Shown in pieces: positions 1-11,275 of a stretch of 64,000 nt of DNA. Numbering within the stretch: the first letter of the stretch is position 1; each line of letters opens with the position of its first letter. The notes below the pieces were generated by a model. That model worked only from the letters and a program-made list of their open reading frames with translations. It had not been told where the DNA came from and did no database searches. This DNA is from Larimichthys crocea (taxonomy: Eukaryota; Chordata; Actinopteri; Sciaenidae), in the NCBI RefSeq assembly GCF_000972845.2, contig NC_040027.1, forward strand, positions 15,062,793 through 15,126,792. Reading direction: 5' to 3'. Made by a program: the position numbers and the translations under genes.

Positions 1-1977
1 CATCAAAGTATTCCCTGTCTGGACACTGATGTTATGCTGCAGGCCTGACGGCAAGGTGAAGTGGCTCACTATGACAAAAAACATTTGCTTTATTCTACTT
101 CTGTGCTGGGATTTTTGACACACACTGACAGTATAAAAATATGGACATCATATCCGTGACGTCACCCACAGGTTTCTGAAAAGCTGCTGTGAAGCTCAGT
201 GTGGAGGCTCGTGCCATAAAAAGGAATAAAAAGAGGAATGTGTCTGAAAACAAAAGTAGGGTTAGGCTACCCTAACCCTAACCCAACTTTATGGGCAGCA
301 GTGTGTAATAGAGACTAAAACTGTTTTATTCCCAGGCTGTGAAGGTCATTCTGCATTGCAGACATTTTTGTCCCAATATTGACCTGCCCTGTCTCTACTG
401 AGCATGAGAACATGTGGTTAACATAATAATAACACCATTCCAGAGAAACCAAATACAACAAAAATAAAATAAATAAATGAAAAAAAGTTTACCTAATTGT
501 CTGGGTTGTGGTAAAGTTTTAATGACAATGTCTAGCCAATGTCTAACCAATGTCTTATGTAATGTTCCCCTGTTCCCCCGCCTGTCTGTCTGTCTGTCTG
601 TCTAGTGTGTGTGTTACTGAGTATAACCTTTGAATAACTCTTTCCTGTCTGATCACATTCACCACCTGCAGCTCATCATCTAATCTAGAATATAAATCAG
701 GTTCAACCTGAACTGAGCATGAGCATGTGAACATCTGATTATACTAATTACAAACAGCAAAACACAATTTCCCAGAATCAATTCAGGTTGTAATGGCCTT
801 TAGGACAAAAAGATTTAGATCAAAGTGATGATATCAAGATCTTGGTTTTCCCCAATAAAGCCAAGCGATGTTGAAGGAAAATCTGGTAACCTGAAGACTA
901 GCAAAAGAGTGATTACGAGAACCAGAAATAACTTTACATTATTGTGCATCAGGTTAGTGGAAGTTGCTGCTGGGGATGTTTATTTGTGCAGAGCATTTCA
1001 GGAAATTTAATTCACTGACTTTTATTCACTGTCTGTGTCTCTTGATCATATCTCTCTTTCTCTCTCTAAATCCATTGATCACAAACCAAAGCAAACTTCT
1101 TCATGTCACTATTTTGCAGCGTAAACTGCAAGCCAGACTCAGATTTAGAAGCTGGGTACATGAAATAAACAAAGCCAGAACACAACAGGTAGAGTATCAG
1201 AGTTTAGTCCATGAATCCACCTGGATAGTCTCAGTTTCAGAGACATTTCAGGCTGACTTTGTCAACCGCTGTCTGATCGTCTGGAGACTCTCCTGCTACA
1301 TTACCCCCTTTCAAATGAACAGAACAACCTGCATCATCCTGTCTGAATGTGCTCCAACCCTGTTTCCTGTTGATTATAAATGTGAGGGTGTTTCCATATA
1401 TCTGCAATATTTTTCTGGTTTTTCTTTTGTTTTTTGTTTTTGGTGAATTGTTCTACAAGAAAAACCAAAAAAAAAACCCAAAATAATCCCATTTGGCTGC
1501 TCTCTCGTGTTTCATCTATATTCATGAGTCTAAGCCGAGCATCTTTGCTTCTTCAGTCAAACAACAATCACACTGAAGGTGCCAAAACAGGTAGAAGATT
1601 TCTCATTAAAGATTTTTACATAGTGACACTCTTGCTTTATAGATACATGCAAAACTGAATAGAGCTCTCTGACACAGATACTATGATAGGCTATAGGACA
1701 GATTCAAAGGTCAGTAAGGGGAAGAGTGGTGAGTCAGGACTATTTCCCAAAACTCTTGCATAAAACTTGTGAGCCTCTAGTGGTAAGGAAGTGGCTGATT
1801 AAACCACAAAAGAAAGTCTGTGTGTCTCAGAATGTCTAAGAATGATCTCCTTAATTATGTCTAGTCAGGCACGGTATTGGTTGAAGATACAGTCACATCT
1901 CCCTTTACCGAAAACTCTCTCTCTCTTTCTCTCTGTCTCACCACCACCATCTGTAAACATACATGTCTCATTAATGC
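1..1977. other. Intergenic stretch, no supported gene
   Basis: No open frame here has splice context or family resemblance. The tract is AT-rich. It contains a short (TCTG)n run at about 582-603 and a telomere-like motif at 259-284. The longest frame, at 964-1446, has no recognisable domain and reads as chance. Confidence 0.6.
259..284. repeat. Short telomere-like motif, head-to-head
   Basis: A GGGTTAG unit is followed after four bases by two to three CCCTAA units on the same strand, giving a small inverted arrangement of vertebrate telomere hexamers. It is too short to call an interstitial telomeric array. Confidence 0.5.
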
Positions 1978-2059
1978 ATGTTACTAACCAAACTTTTTTC
2001 TGTGCTCTCGTCCAGCAGGCTCTCGTGGATCGTGGCTGCTGCTGTGGTCCTGATGTCAG
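1978..2059 (+). CDS. Candidate orphan first exon, signal or membrane segment
   Basis: An ATG opens a frame of 27 codons that ends in phase 1 at a TCAG|GTAACT donor. The second half is strongly hydrophobic (LSWIVAAAVVLMSG), as in a signal peptide or half of a membrane segment. No confident downstream exon was found. A piece at 6451-6484 (after a CAG acceptor, in a compatible phase, before GTGAGT) would extend the hydrophobic stretch with VAVIWPLIC, but that join is speculative. A hAT relic sits 25 bases after the donor. It could be a real lineage-specific receptor exon, a gene remnant, or chance. Confidence 0.22.
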
Positions 2060-2084
2060 GTAACTTAGTCACGGGAGATATATG
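2060..2084 (+). repeat. Left part of a locally duplicated segment (copy A)
   Basis: The bases from about 2052 match 4663 onward (GATGTCAGGTAACTTA and following). The match resumes at 3602 after the intervening hAT relic. Copy A is therefore split by a transposon and copy B is intact. Confidence 0.55.
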
Positions 2085-3210
2085 CACGGACTGATAATCT
2101 GGCATACCATGCATTCTCTGCATTTGCCCGGTGGGCCGACGTGCTATTTAAGCCGATAAGTCCCGATATATATATATTTATTTATTTATTTATTTATATA
2201 TTTTTAAATATTGGTCTGACCGCCCCATAACCAGTAGATCACACAGCCCAAACACACTCCCAGGGGGCCTGCCCAGTCATATCATGAAACACTTTCCCCT
2301 TTGGCTTGGTGCACCGGTGTGCAGGTGAAACGTTATCAGTTAGAGATGGAGAGAAAACGCAAAGGTGGCGCAGAAAAAAAAGAAGCTTGCTCTTCAGGCA
2401 GATGCTGCGAAGTGTGTCAAAATCACTGATATGTTTGCCACAGCAGGGCCTCCATCAGCTCCCGTCACTGATGACAGTGGTGGCACTCAACAGGAGCATG
2501 TTGTTGAACCTGCGGTAAGCTGGACTACTGTCAGAACATGTATGAAATGCAACGAGTAGGATAAAGCCACCCAACCCCTTAATAAATATGATAAAATGTC
2601 AGTCAAATAATTCTGTCTATTGCCCTATGGCCAAGTTGGTTCGTTTAATGCAGGTGAAATGAGCATTAGCGTTATTTTGACTGTAAGACATTGTAGGCTA
2701 CACTGGCTGGATGAGAAAATAAACCGAGCTTAGTAGCCTACTTTTATGTCTTTCATTCTAAACGAAATAGTCTTTAATGTGAGAAAACTTGTTCACCATT
2801 CACCAACAATAACAATAAGTCTAATTTCTTATTGGACTATTATTGTTTGTGGGGTGAGTACTAGGCTGGCCTGTTGGCTAAGTTGCTTTTTTGTCCTGCA
2901 GATATAGCAGCTCTTTATGTAGCCTAGGTGGTAGGGACAATGTAGTCTACATAACTGATAGAAAATCTCACTTTTAAAAATGATATAATTTTGTCTATGT
3001 TATGTGAATGCAGCTGCAGGTATCTGTACATTCCAGTAATTCTAGCCCTGGCATATTTAAAGCCACCACCACTCACCAAAAATGTGAGTGGAAAGTGAAG
3101 AGTCAGCACTCTCAGTTTCTTTGTTCAACTAGTAGTCCTCGGGTAAGCTCCTATTCAGGCCTGGAAAACAATGGGCTGTTTTATGTAGCTTAGCTGGGTG
3201 GCTAAAGACA

Positions 3211-3261
<51 letters not shown>

Positions 3262-3601
3262 TCACCCCACAGATCTGATCTATCATTTCTCATCACTATT
3301 CTTTCTCTTTCTCTTTTCTGCCTCCCTGAAACACATAGGCACACCCAGTAGGATGAATGCTGCCTTCAGATTCATTACTGTGATTAAATGGTGCAGTATA
3401 TTAAATAGTAGTGTTATAGTAGTAGTATAGTGTTAATAAATGACAAGTTTGGAAGTATTTAAGTCATTGCATAGCTCAAGGTATGTTGTTTTAAAGACTT
3501 GCACAGTTGCACCGAAAAGACTGAAAAGGTGTGTTATCAAATGTTGTGGGCCGGTCTGGTCCAAAATGCCAGGGCCGATTTTTTATCCCAGTCCGCCCCT
3601 G
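2085..3601 (+). mobile_element. Degenerate hAT-type DNA transposon
   Basis: The right end reads, on the minus strand, CAGGGGCGGACTGG, a terminal sequence common to a teleost hAT group. The left end is an eroded version (CACGGACTG). Both ends are flanked by the direct repeat GGGAGATATATG, longer than the usual 8-bp hAT duplication. Inside, about 2346-2515 keeps the start of a transposase-like protein. Its first codons read MERKRKGG, then a frameshift leads into a frame containing DAAKCVKITDMF, typical of ZMYM-linked hAT proteins. No catalytic core survives in any frame. Confidence 0.6.
3213..3257. repeat. (AT)n microsatellite
   Basis: A pure alternating TA/AT run of about 45 bases lies inside the hAT relic. 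Minus-strand frames here encode a meaningless Tyr-Ile repeat. Confidence 0.95.
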
Positions 3602-3710
3602 GGGAGATATATGCATGTTAGAAAGCGGATAGAGAAATAGAGCAGAACGGAAAATGCGTGGGTGGAATATTGATTGAAATTAATCAAAAAAATATTGGAG
3701 CTGAGACTGC
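3602..3710 (+). repeat. Right part of duplicated segment (copy A)
   Basis: The sequence matches about 4681-4800: the GGGAGA start, the GAGAATGCGTGGGTGGAATATT-type core and a following AT-rich tract. With 2052-2084 it restores one continuous unit once the hAT relic is removed. Confidence 0.55.
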
Positions 3711-3845
3711 TGTCAAGTGTCTGGTGAATTGATGATTTGGCATACTGTCAGAAATAAGTTCAGATAATGGATCAGCCAAGGGAATTTCTGGGGCTGTATG
3801 TCACCCCCAAAGTCAAGGTTTGGTTGAAAGAATCTTTTAAAAGAT

Positions 3846-4018
3846 ATTTTTTGGCCTTTTTTTGATAGAAACAGCTGAAGAGTGACAGTAATGTGGGGAG
3901 AGAGAGAGAGACAGGGAATGACATGTGGTAAAGAGCCACAGGTTGGATTCAAACTGTGGGCTGCCGTGGCAAGGACTGAGCCTTTGTACATGGGGCGGTT
4001 GCTCTACCAACTGAGCTA
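3846..4018 (-). repeat. tRNA-derived SINE, minus orientation
   Basis: The right end is CTCTACCAACTGAGCTA, the reverse complement of a tRNA A-box region (TAGCTCAGTTGGTAGAG). A degenerate B box (TTGGATTCAAAC on the plus strand) and a purine-rich (GA)n body follow to the left. This matches a widespread fish SINE in which the promoter lies at the right when read on the plus strand. It is too diverged to be active. Confidence 0.6.
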
Positions 4019-4662
4019 AACAATTTTAAAGACTGCATGAAATACTAACAGGTCGACCAGCACCTCAGTTAAGGGGCCCCTTCGAAGGACCCCCTCTGGA
4101 ACAGCTGCAAATAGAGTTGTAGGAGCATATGAAGCAACTGACTGTCATACATATATTCATGTATTTGCAGGAAAAAAAGGAGAGAGCTAGACTTTAAATG
4201 AAAGTGGTACAAGAAACACCAACAGTGGTCCAGGTTGAAGGGAGTGCAACGTGGTAGCACCTGAACCACTGCACAAAAGTTCAAGACAAAAACCAGAGTG
4301 GTATTAAGTAGAAGAAAATAACAAACAATGCAATGCTGATGCTTGTACTGAGACTATTAAATATAATATTAGTCTCAGTACAATGTAACTTGTTCCACAT
4401 GTGAGGATACCACATCCCAGAGGAGATGTACCTCAGATGATGCATCTCGTGCATACAATTTCAGACAGCTGCATGCTAATAAACGTAGTGAGAGACAAAG
4501 TCACACTAGTGTGTTATAAAATAGGAGGTTGAGGTTATAATGGCTGAAAAGTACTATACATAGGAAGTAATCAATGTGGATTTCAAACCCACGCCAAGGT
4601 TAATGTAAGAACTGGTAGGCGACAAATTACGGTTACACATCCCACATCAAGCGGTAAAGAGA

Positions 4663-4800
4663 TGTCAGGTAACTTAATCAGGGGAGAAGTATGTATGTAA
4701 GAAACCAGATAAAAAAAACTGAGTAGAACGGAGAATGCGTGGGTGGAATATTAATGATATTAATGTCACTGGTATTTCTGCATGGAAGCTGAGTCAGCTG
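4663..4800 (+). repeat. Duplicated segment, copy B (unoccupied site)
   Basis: This is the uninterrupted copy of the unit split by the hAT relic in copy A. The insertion point corresponds to the GGGGAGAAGTATGTATG stretch, where no element is present. Confidence 0.55.
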
Positions 4801-4864
4801 AGAGGGGCATTGTAAGAAGTAAGCATCACAGCAAACGTCAGATGAATGAATAGTGTAACTAGTA

Positions 4865-5110
4865 CATCAACAAGGTTGGCACAGTGGTGCAGTGGTTAGC
4901 ACTGTCGCCTCACAGCAAAAAGGTTCCTGGTTTGGACCTCGGCATCAGCTTTTCTGTGTGGAGTTTGCAAGTTTTTCCCGTGCACTTAACAGGATAATTG
5001 GTCACTCTAAGTTGCCCATAGCTGTGAATGTGAGCATGAATGGTTGTTTGTCTCTATGTGATGAACTGGCGACTTGTCCAGGGCCTAAGTCAAGCTTTAC
5101 CACATCCTCA
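4865..5110 (+). repeat. Teleost interspersed repeat with tRNA-like head
   Basis: It starts with a GTGCAGTGGTTAGCACTGTC-type sequence, then CGCCTCACAGC, a degenerate B-box-like TGGTTTGGACC, a GTGGAGTTTGCA block and a GATGAACTGGCGACTTGTCC block. This is a very common fish repeat. A second, inverted copy is at 45160-45388. The family name is not certain from sequence alone. Confidence 0.6.
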
Positions 5111-5149
5111 CGACCGACCTGACAACCACCTTCCCTTGCACCATTCAAA

Positions 5150-5275
5150 TCCAATCAAATCAAATCAGATTTTATTTGTATAGCCCAAAGTCACAAGTAA
5201 ATTTGCCTCAGAGGGCTTTACAATCTGTACAGGGAGTGACACCCTCTGTCCTTAGACCTTCAGTTCACCCCTCTG
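5150..5275. repeat. Teleost interspersed repeat fragment
   Basis: It contains TTTTATTTGTATAGCCCAAA, a GCCTCAGAGGGCTTTACAAT-type block and GACACCCTCTGTCCTTAGAC, which together form a recurrent fish retroelement tail. It directly follows the preceding repeat. No coding part is present. Confidence 0.5.
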
Positions 5276-5850
5276 GCTTTATAACTTTTTTAAATCATAC
5301 TCAGGCTAGAGTCATACTCTAAACTATAACTTTAAGAACATTGTCAGGACATTTGTGCACATTTTATTTACTAAGTGTAGAGTCGTGTCTCTGGCCACTT
5401 GGAAAATATCGACTTAGCTCTGTTTTTGGTCTCTACCAACTGCTGGGTGAAATATCTGTCTCTTTAGCTCATAAATGCTCTTGTGTCTCAAACTCAAACT
5501 GTCTCTGTCTTTGGTAGTGTAGGGTTTTTTAGAGCCTTTCCACTATTTCGTAACCCTGTTTATGGGTCTCATGGAAAAAATAATTCATGTTTCTTATCTG
5601 AATCATTTTACAGTTTACTCAAGATCCATACGTCAGTGTTTTCATTTCATTGCTCCATGGCATCTCAAGTGACATAAAATGATATTTTTAACTTAACCAC
5701 AAATTTCAGCAATGTTAGCACTTCCCCATAATTGCTATCACTATGATAACGATGTTATAATACGCTATAATAAAACATACCACAAAGGTCATGTTGCTGA
5801 CTTCTGACCCATTCAAGTCTTTATAACGCAGAACTGAAAGGAAAACTAGA
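5276..5850. other. Intergenic, nothing recognised
   Basis: AT-rich sequence with no supported exon or repeat family. Confidence 0.5.
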
Positions 5851-5851
5851 A

Positions 5852-6085
5852 CATTAAAGCAACATTGTGTAACTTTTCTACCATAAATTTCATTGTGGAT
5901 GAAATGTAGATACTTCATGGGTGCCTTTTGTCACTGCTATGCATCTGTGCAGTCTTCATACTGGGAACATCAAGATCTGCCAGTACACAATATAAAAAGA
6001 TGCAAACTTCACTACAAAGTCGACTGTAACTTGCTTAATTCTGACCAGATCACATGTTATAATCCAGTATGTTTGCTTTAATTTA
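5852..6085. repeat. Short MITE-like repeat with TTAAAGCAA ends
   Basis: The left end is ATTAAAGCAACATTGTGTAAC and the right end is TTGCTTTAATTTAATT, so the termini are short inverted copies (TTAAAGCAA). A related left end recurs at 38316. No coding capacity. Confidence 0.4.
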
Positions 6086-7690
6086 ATTAAATCAATAAAT
6101 TATATCACATTATAGTAGGCCTGTTGTATTGCACGTGGATTAATGAAGAAAATTTAAAAATTGAGATTTATAATACTTGTTATATTGTTAATGGCAGATA
6201 AACAGTTATCATTCGTGCATGCATTGGTGGTGGTACAAAAATTTAAGGTATTTGTATAGGTGCCAAGCTACAGCTGATCAACTACAGCTGATCGGAGTTG
6301 TCTGGGAGTGCAGCTCAGTCTTCCTCTTTAAATTATTTCCCCGTGTTTTGTTTGTGATCTGGTTCGTTTGCTGATTATGAATTTTAGAAGACGCTATTTG
6401 CTCACACACACTCTAAAAGTGACTTCATGATACGAATCTTCACCCACAGGTGTTGCAGTTATCTGGCCTCTCATCTGTGTGAGTAATTTTTTCTTTGAGG
6501 CCTGTGACGTAAATATGAAAGCTCTCCCGTGTTTATCGGATTCTCATGTATTGTATTACATGTTTTTTACATGTTACATGTTTTTCAATAATGAAATCTC
6601 ACACAATCTTTTCTACAGAAACACAGATGTTTCCAGTGATTGATAGATATCTGAAATCTCGTCACCATGTTAGTGTTTCTGTTAAATCTAATCTAAAAAA
6701 AGACACAGATCACTGGTGGATCTGGGGGAGGGGGCGAATGATGGAAAAATTATCTCGATTATTTCTATTAATTATCTAGATTACAGCGCAATATATGATT
6801 ATGAGTATGATATAATATATAAAAAAAGGTATATAATATATCCATCTACATCATTATATACCCATATTATCGATGTAGTGACATGAAATAAAAACTGTAG
6901 ATGAGTACATATCAGATGTAAAATCTTCTTGCTGAGTGATGATTGATATTTGAAATGTCAGTGATATTTAATTTAAATCCTGGTGTCAAAACTTTATGGA
7001 AAAGTGAAACATAAATGAAAAGTTCATTTATGTTTATTTGCATGCTGTCGGGTTCAGGATTTATGAGAAAAAGTTTGTTTATGTCTATCAAACAAACCCT
7101 GTAAGCTGCCATTGACGTAAAAAAACTGGTTTCAAAATTATTCAAATCTGACATCATGACATCAATGAAATGAAACCTCATGAACCGTAGTCCTGCCTCT
7201 TCCGCCTCCAGGTAAATCTAAAATTAGGCAAAGACGTGGATCATTGGTGGATCTGAGGCGGGCTGAATGAAGCTGTATTGGCACCTACCTGTCAATCAAA
7301 GCAGACAGTGAATGGGTGGCAGAGTCCGGTGGTGTTCACTGGAAGAGTGCAACAGTTGTGAGGTTATAACAACGGAGCCTACTTTGGAGGTGAGCATTGG
7401 CGATTTGAATTTAATGTGGCCTGCTACAGGTCACCCACAGCAGGGTAACATGTGCCCTTTTGGGTTGATTAAAGATTGTGTTCTGGATCATCTGAAAGAC
7501 TTTCAGTGTGCAGGCTGGGAGGCCCGTCAGGAGGGCATTACAGTAACTGAGTTGTGTTGTATCTCAGCCTGTATCAGGAGTTAGGTAGCATGTTGAGTCA
7601 GGTATGGTCTAATTTTTCTTATGTTGTGAAATGCAAAACGGCAAGACCAAAACTGTTTATTTCTGCTGTGAAGTTTCAACACGGGGACTT
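6086..7690. other. Intergenic, diverged low-copy repeats only
   Basis: A block with TGGTGGATCTG and a G-rich tail occurs twice, at about 6697-6730 and 7224-7258. The second is followed by GGCACCTACCTGTCAATCA, a phrase common in fish repeats. No gene is supported. The frame at 7312-7584 has no recognisable domain. Confidence 0.45.
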
Positions 7691-8044
7691 ATAGGCTCTT
7701 GGGATGGCTCGATACAACTTTTTCATGTCCGATACCGATACCAATACTGCAACTTGGAGTATCTGCCGATACCGATACCAATCCGATACCCTCTTTTCTC
7801 CTCTGTTAAGTAGTTAATAATACATATAGTTTGTATAGATGTACTTTGCTTGATGTGGACATCTCAAAACACCATGTCCAAACTGTTCAACAAATATTCT
7901 GCTCCCCTAAAAGAAGAACTTTAAATAACTGTCACAAACACTAATTCCTGACATTCATTTGTTCAGAAGGGCAGATTCTTGTTCAGAAAGACTTTCTCCG
8001 TTATCTCCTTTGCTTTGTTGCTATCTGGGGGGAGTTCCTCACGC

Positions 8045-8205
8045 GTCAGTATTGTTTCCTGCAATGACTGTCTTCATACTCCTTCCGTGATGCTTCTGTA
8101 AATGCTTTATCAAGTTTGTGGTGTTGAAACGTCCAGTGCTGCTGCCATCCCTCGAGACACTCGAGGGATGGCAGCAGTTGCATTCGGCTGTTTTACTTTT
8201 CTCAT
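8045..8205 (-). pseudogene. BED-type zinc finger remnant of hAT transposase
   Basis: The minus strand encodes AECNCC, a spacer, then FNTTNLIKHLQKHHGR, which matches the second half of a BED finger (a C-x2-C pattern followed by an H-x4-H pattern with NL..HL). The rest of the transposase, including the dimerisation domain, is missing. A perfect hairpin at 8139-8177 lies between the two halves and may reflect a local inverted duplication. Confidence 0.55.
8139..8177. repeat. Perfect 17-bp inverted repeat
   Basis: The arms are CTGCTGCCATCCCTCGA and its exact reverse complement, separated by GACAC. It lies within the BED-finger relic. Confidence 0.9.
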
Positions 8206-8849
8206 CCTTGCGTGTGAGGTGTCTGCACATAGATGCATAGTTACATACTAACAATAGTACTATTATATATATATATATATATATATGGGTTGCATGAGAC
8301 ACTTATTTGTGTGGTTAGCTGGTATTCTAAGGCCTTCTGGACTTTGGGGTCAATTGGATAGGGATGTCGGAAGGTCACCATCCTGGTATTAGGTTAGATC
8401 TAATCTAATCTAACCATCCTTTGCTATCACATGTCTTGAAATAATTACCTCCGTCCCTCTCTTAAATAAGAGTATACTGCTGCCTATTTTGACTGCATGT
8501 ATGGAAAGAATTACCTCCACAGTACAGTTCGAGAGAGTCTCATCATTCGGCCAGGGGCTCTCCAAGTAATGTTTTACTTGCTACGATACTGAACTTATTG
8601 TAATAAATTTGTTATACAACTAAGACAGTGTCGGCGGAGTTTCTCTTCAAACATCTGTCACGACATTCTGCCTATACGTGCTGCAGCAGCTGCTTTTTGT
8701 TTACGGCATGTCGCTCAAAGTTAAGTTGAGCATTTTGGGCTTAGGTATTGGGTTTAGGGGCTATAGCTTGGGTTTTTTGTGTGTTCGATCCTAAAAATTT
8801 TGACCAATATCAGACCGATCGGAGTATCGGATCATGCCATTCCTACTGG

Positions 8850-11060
8850 AGATTCCTACTGTAGCCAACCTCAAGTGAACGTTTGAAGAACAGCAGTTTT
8901 TGGCACTTTGGCTTTACTGCCGCTTGGTTTCAACACCTCTTCTTTCTTAGGAGATGTACAAAATGTATACATTATTGTTTTTTTTACATTATTACACAAG
9001 TCAATAAATTTATTTCTAGAAACTGCTGGAGTAATTTTGTGATAAGAATTGAATCCGGTTGCGCAGCAGACATTTTAACTCACAGCAGGAAAAACACAAA
9101 CTCTCTGCAGATAATGATAAAAAAAAAAGACCTTTGACCTTTGAGAGAGGTTATTAGTTGGTTATTATATAATGTACCATATTATAACATCAAGTCCCAC
9201 ATTTTATAATCACCACTGCATTTTTTTAAATAATGTATCACAAAATGTGATGATAAGACGTATTACATATGGCCTTTTTATTGCAAAATATGCTAGATTT
9301 ATATAAAATATATGTGACATTACATAATCAGATGAAAATGTAATACATTCACTTCAAATATTACACAGTGCAGTGTTATTACATAGTGGTAAAAAAGTAC
9401 AGTCCAGCCCATTCTCGTCTATTGTTACATGCAACATGTTATCTGGCTTCAATAGGAACAAACTCTCTGGCATTGCCTGCATTTTTGTGATCTATTTGTG
9501 TGAGCCTTTGTACAAATTGTGGCAAGAAATGTATCCATCTGTGTTTGGATTTTGTCACCAAAATTATCCCTAAATAAAAAGAAACAGATCCAGTATCGTG
9601 ACGCAGTTCACATGTGAAGAAATGAGTGCAGTTTTACACATAACACCAACACAATAGGCAACCATTTCAGAAATCTGGATATGCAGATTGAGTGTTTCCA
9701 TTTCCTGTTTTAATAAATCAACTTTCACACTCAAAATACTGTATAAGTACTGAGTTACACCTTTAATATGAAGCTAGCGTGAAGTGGGAGCATTGTGAGA
9801 CTATTTTCTACTTCTGCTCTGATTGTGAGCGCATCTCGTTTTGAAACTGAGAACAATTAAACCATAATCATGTTAGATCTGCATATTTGCATACTGTACC
9901 ACTATGAAACCATTCGATTCTGCTGACATTTGTGTCTTTTCACTCTTGATTTTAGTCCTGCAACTTTCTTCTCTGTGAAATCTGCTGCAAATGATTGCTT
10001 GAAATAACTTTCAGTTGCCACCTATTCGGGCTCACCTCGTCTCACATCTTCATAAACATGTGATGGTGAAACAGATTTATGGTGCTGAGACACTTTCTGT
10101 GCGTGTGAAACCAGGCCATAGCCTGTCCACATACCAATACTGAACTCTTCCAAAACCTGTGCCAGCAAGTTCATTCAGCTGTCCTAAAGCTGCCCTAAAC
10201 AAAATTTTTACAACTTTAAACATAATTTATACCATTTGATCTATTGTACCAGATGTTCAAATTCATCTGCAGTCTGTGTTTCTCACCTTGCATCCTTGCA
10301 TTCAACAGTTTGGTGCATTCTTTGGATGTACAGCAGATAGAGGTTAGTGATGGAGCATTAAGCAGCTAAAGAGCCGGAGTTGGTAGAGACTGAAAACAGC
10401 TAAAAGAAGAGTGAATATTGGGCAGAAACACCAAATGAATGCTAATTAATATTTGCATATGCTTGATGTTGGATGCTAGCTAACACATTTACTATATACT
10501 GATGGAAGGTTACAGTTAATACTAGATAATTGTGTGGTGTGTTAACTCTTTTGTGTGATGATAATTCTTTTGTGTGAACAACAACTTGAATGATGTGTGT
10601 GTATTGCAAAATGTTGAAGTGTTGGGTGCAATTGAAAGGATCATGTGCACTTACATGTGAGACATAGGACAGCAATCTAACTGTCTGTTATGCAAACCGC
10701 ACTTAAAGTCAATAACGGGAAACAGTGGAGAGATAACTGTCACAAAAAGAGTGGTGCAAAGTGTTTCAGGAAATAACGGTCAGTTTGTTATATCTTATTT
10801 TACCATATATGGAGTGAAGACATGTATTAATCTGCCCAGAGACAAAGGTAACACCTGTTTGTGTGTGTGTGTAAAACGAGCCAGAACTGTTTGAGTTCAG
10901 AACTCAGCTGGATGCGTCTGGATGAGTCTGTAAAAGCTGTGTTCTCCCTCTGCAAAGGCGAAACTAAATTACTTGTTTTTTTGTCTTCTTTAAATTCAAT
11001 ATCTCTCTGCTCTACATCAGTTCAACAGAACTTGGGGTGGTTTGGATCACCACAACAATA
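8850..11060. other. Intergenic, no supported gene
   Basis: AT-rich sequence. Palindromic, AT-rich bits at 9160-9380 could be an old MITE, but no ends could be fixed. Open frames are short and lack recognisable domains. Confidence 0.5.
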
Positions 11061-11061
11061 C

Positions 11062-11275
11062 ACTGCTGATCAAAATCTTAAGACCGGGTGAAAAATTACT
11101 GATATTCGCATTCTGCACGGGTGGAACTTAACCAGGTTGTAAGTGAAGATTCAGAATGCAAAAGGAAATAACAGGAGCAAGAGACAACAAAATAGAATTA
11201 GCAGTTTATTAAAAACTGAATTTAAGCTTAAACAGGCTGTTTATCAGCTGATCAGAAGTGTCCTGATCAGGACCT
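11062..11275 (+). mobile_element. Solo end of a Tc1-like transposon
   Basis: The piece begins ACACTGCTGATCAAAATCTT, followed by AAGACC and a TTCGCATTCTGCACGGGTGG-type block. This resembles the terminal region of a fish Tc1/mariner group. No transposase frame follows and the partner end was not found, so it is a fragment. Confidence 0.5.

Larger units (their letters stand above)
7698..8845 (-). mobile_element. Degenerate hAT transposon with BED-finger relic
   Basis: The ends are imperfect inverted repeats: GGGATGGCTCGATAC on the left, and on the minus strand GGAATGGCATGATCC on the right. Subterminal clusters of CCGATACCGATACC-like motifs on the left are echoed by ACCGATCGGAGTATCGG on the right. 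Such clusters are characteristic of a fish hAT group. The interior keeps only a short minus-strand piece of a BED zinc-finger protein. No matching 8-bp target duplication is visible. Confidence 0.6.

Noticed and set aside
964..1446. 160-codon plus-strand frame starting with a hydrophobic stretch
   Set aside because: No recognisable domain, biased composition at the end, and no splice context; likely chance in AT-rich DNA.
7312..7584. 90-codon plus-strand frame rich in cysteine
   Set aside because: Cysteines do not form a known pattern and the 5' part overlaps a repeat-like phrase.
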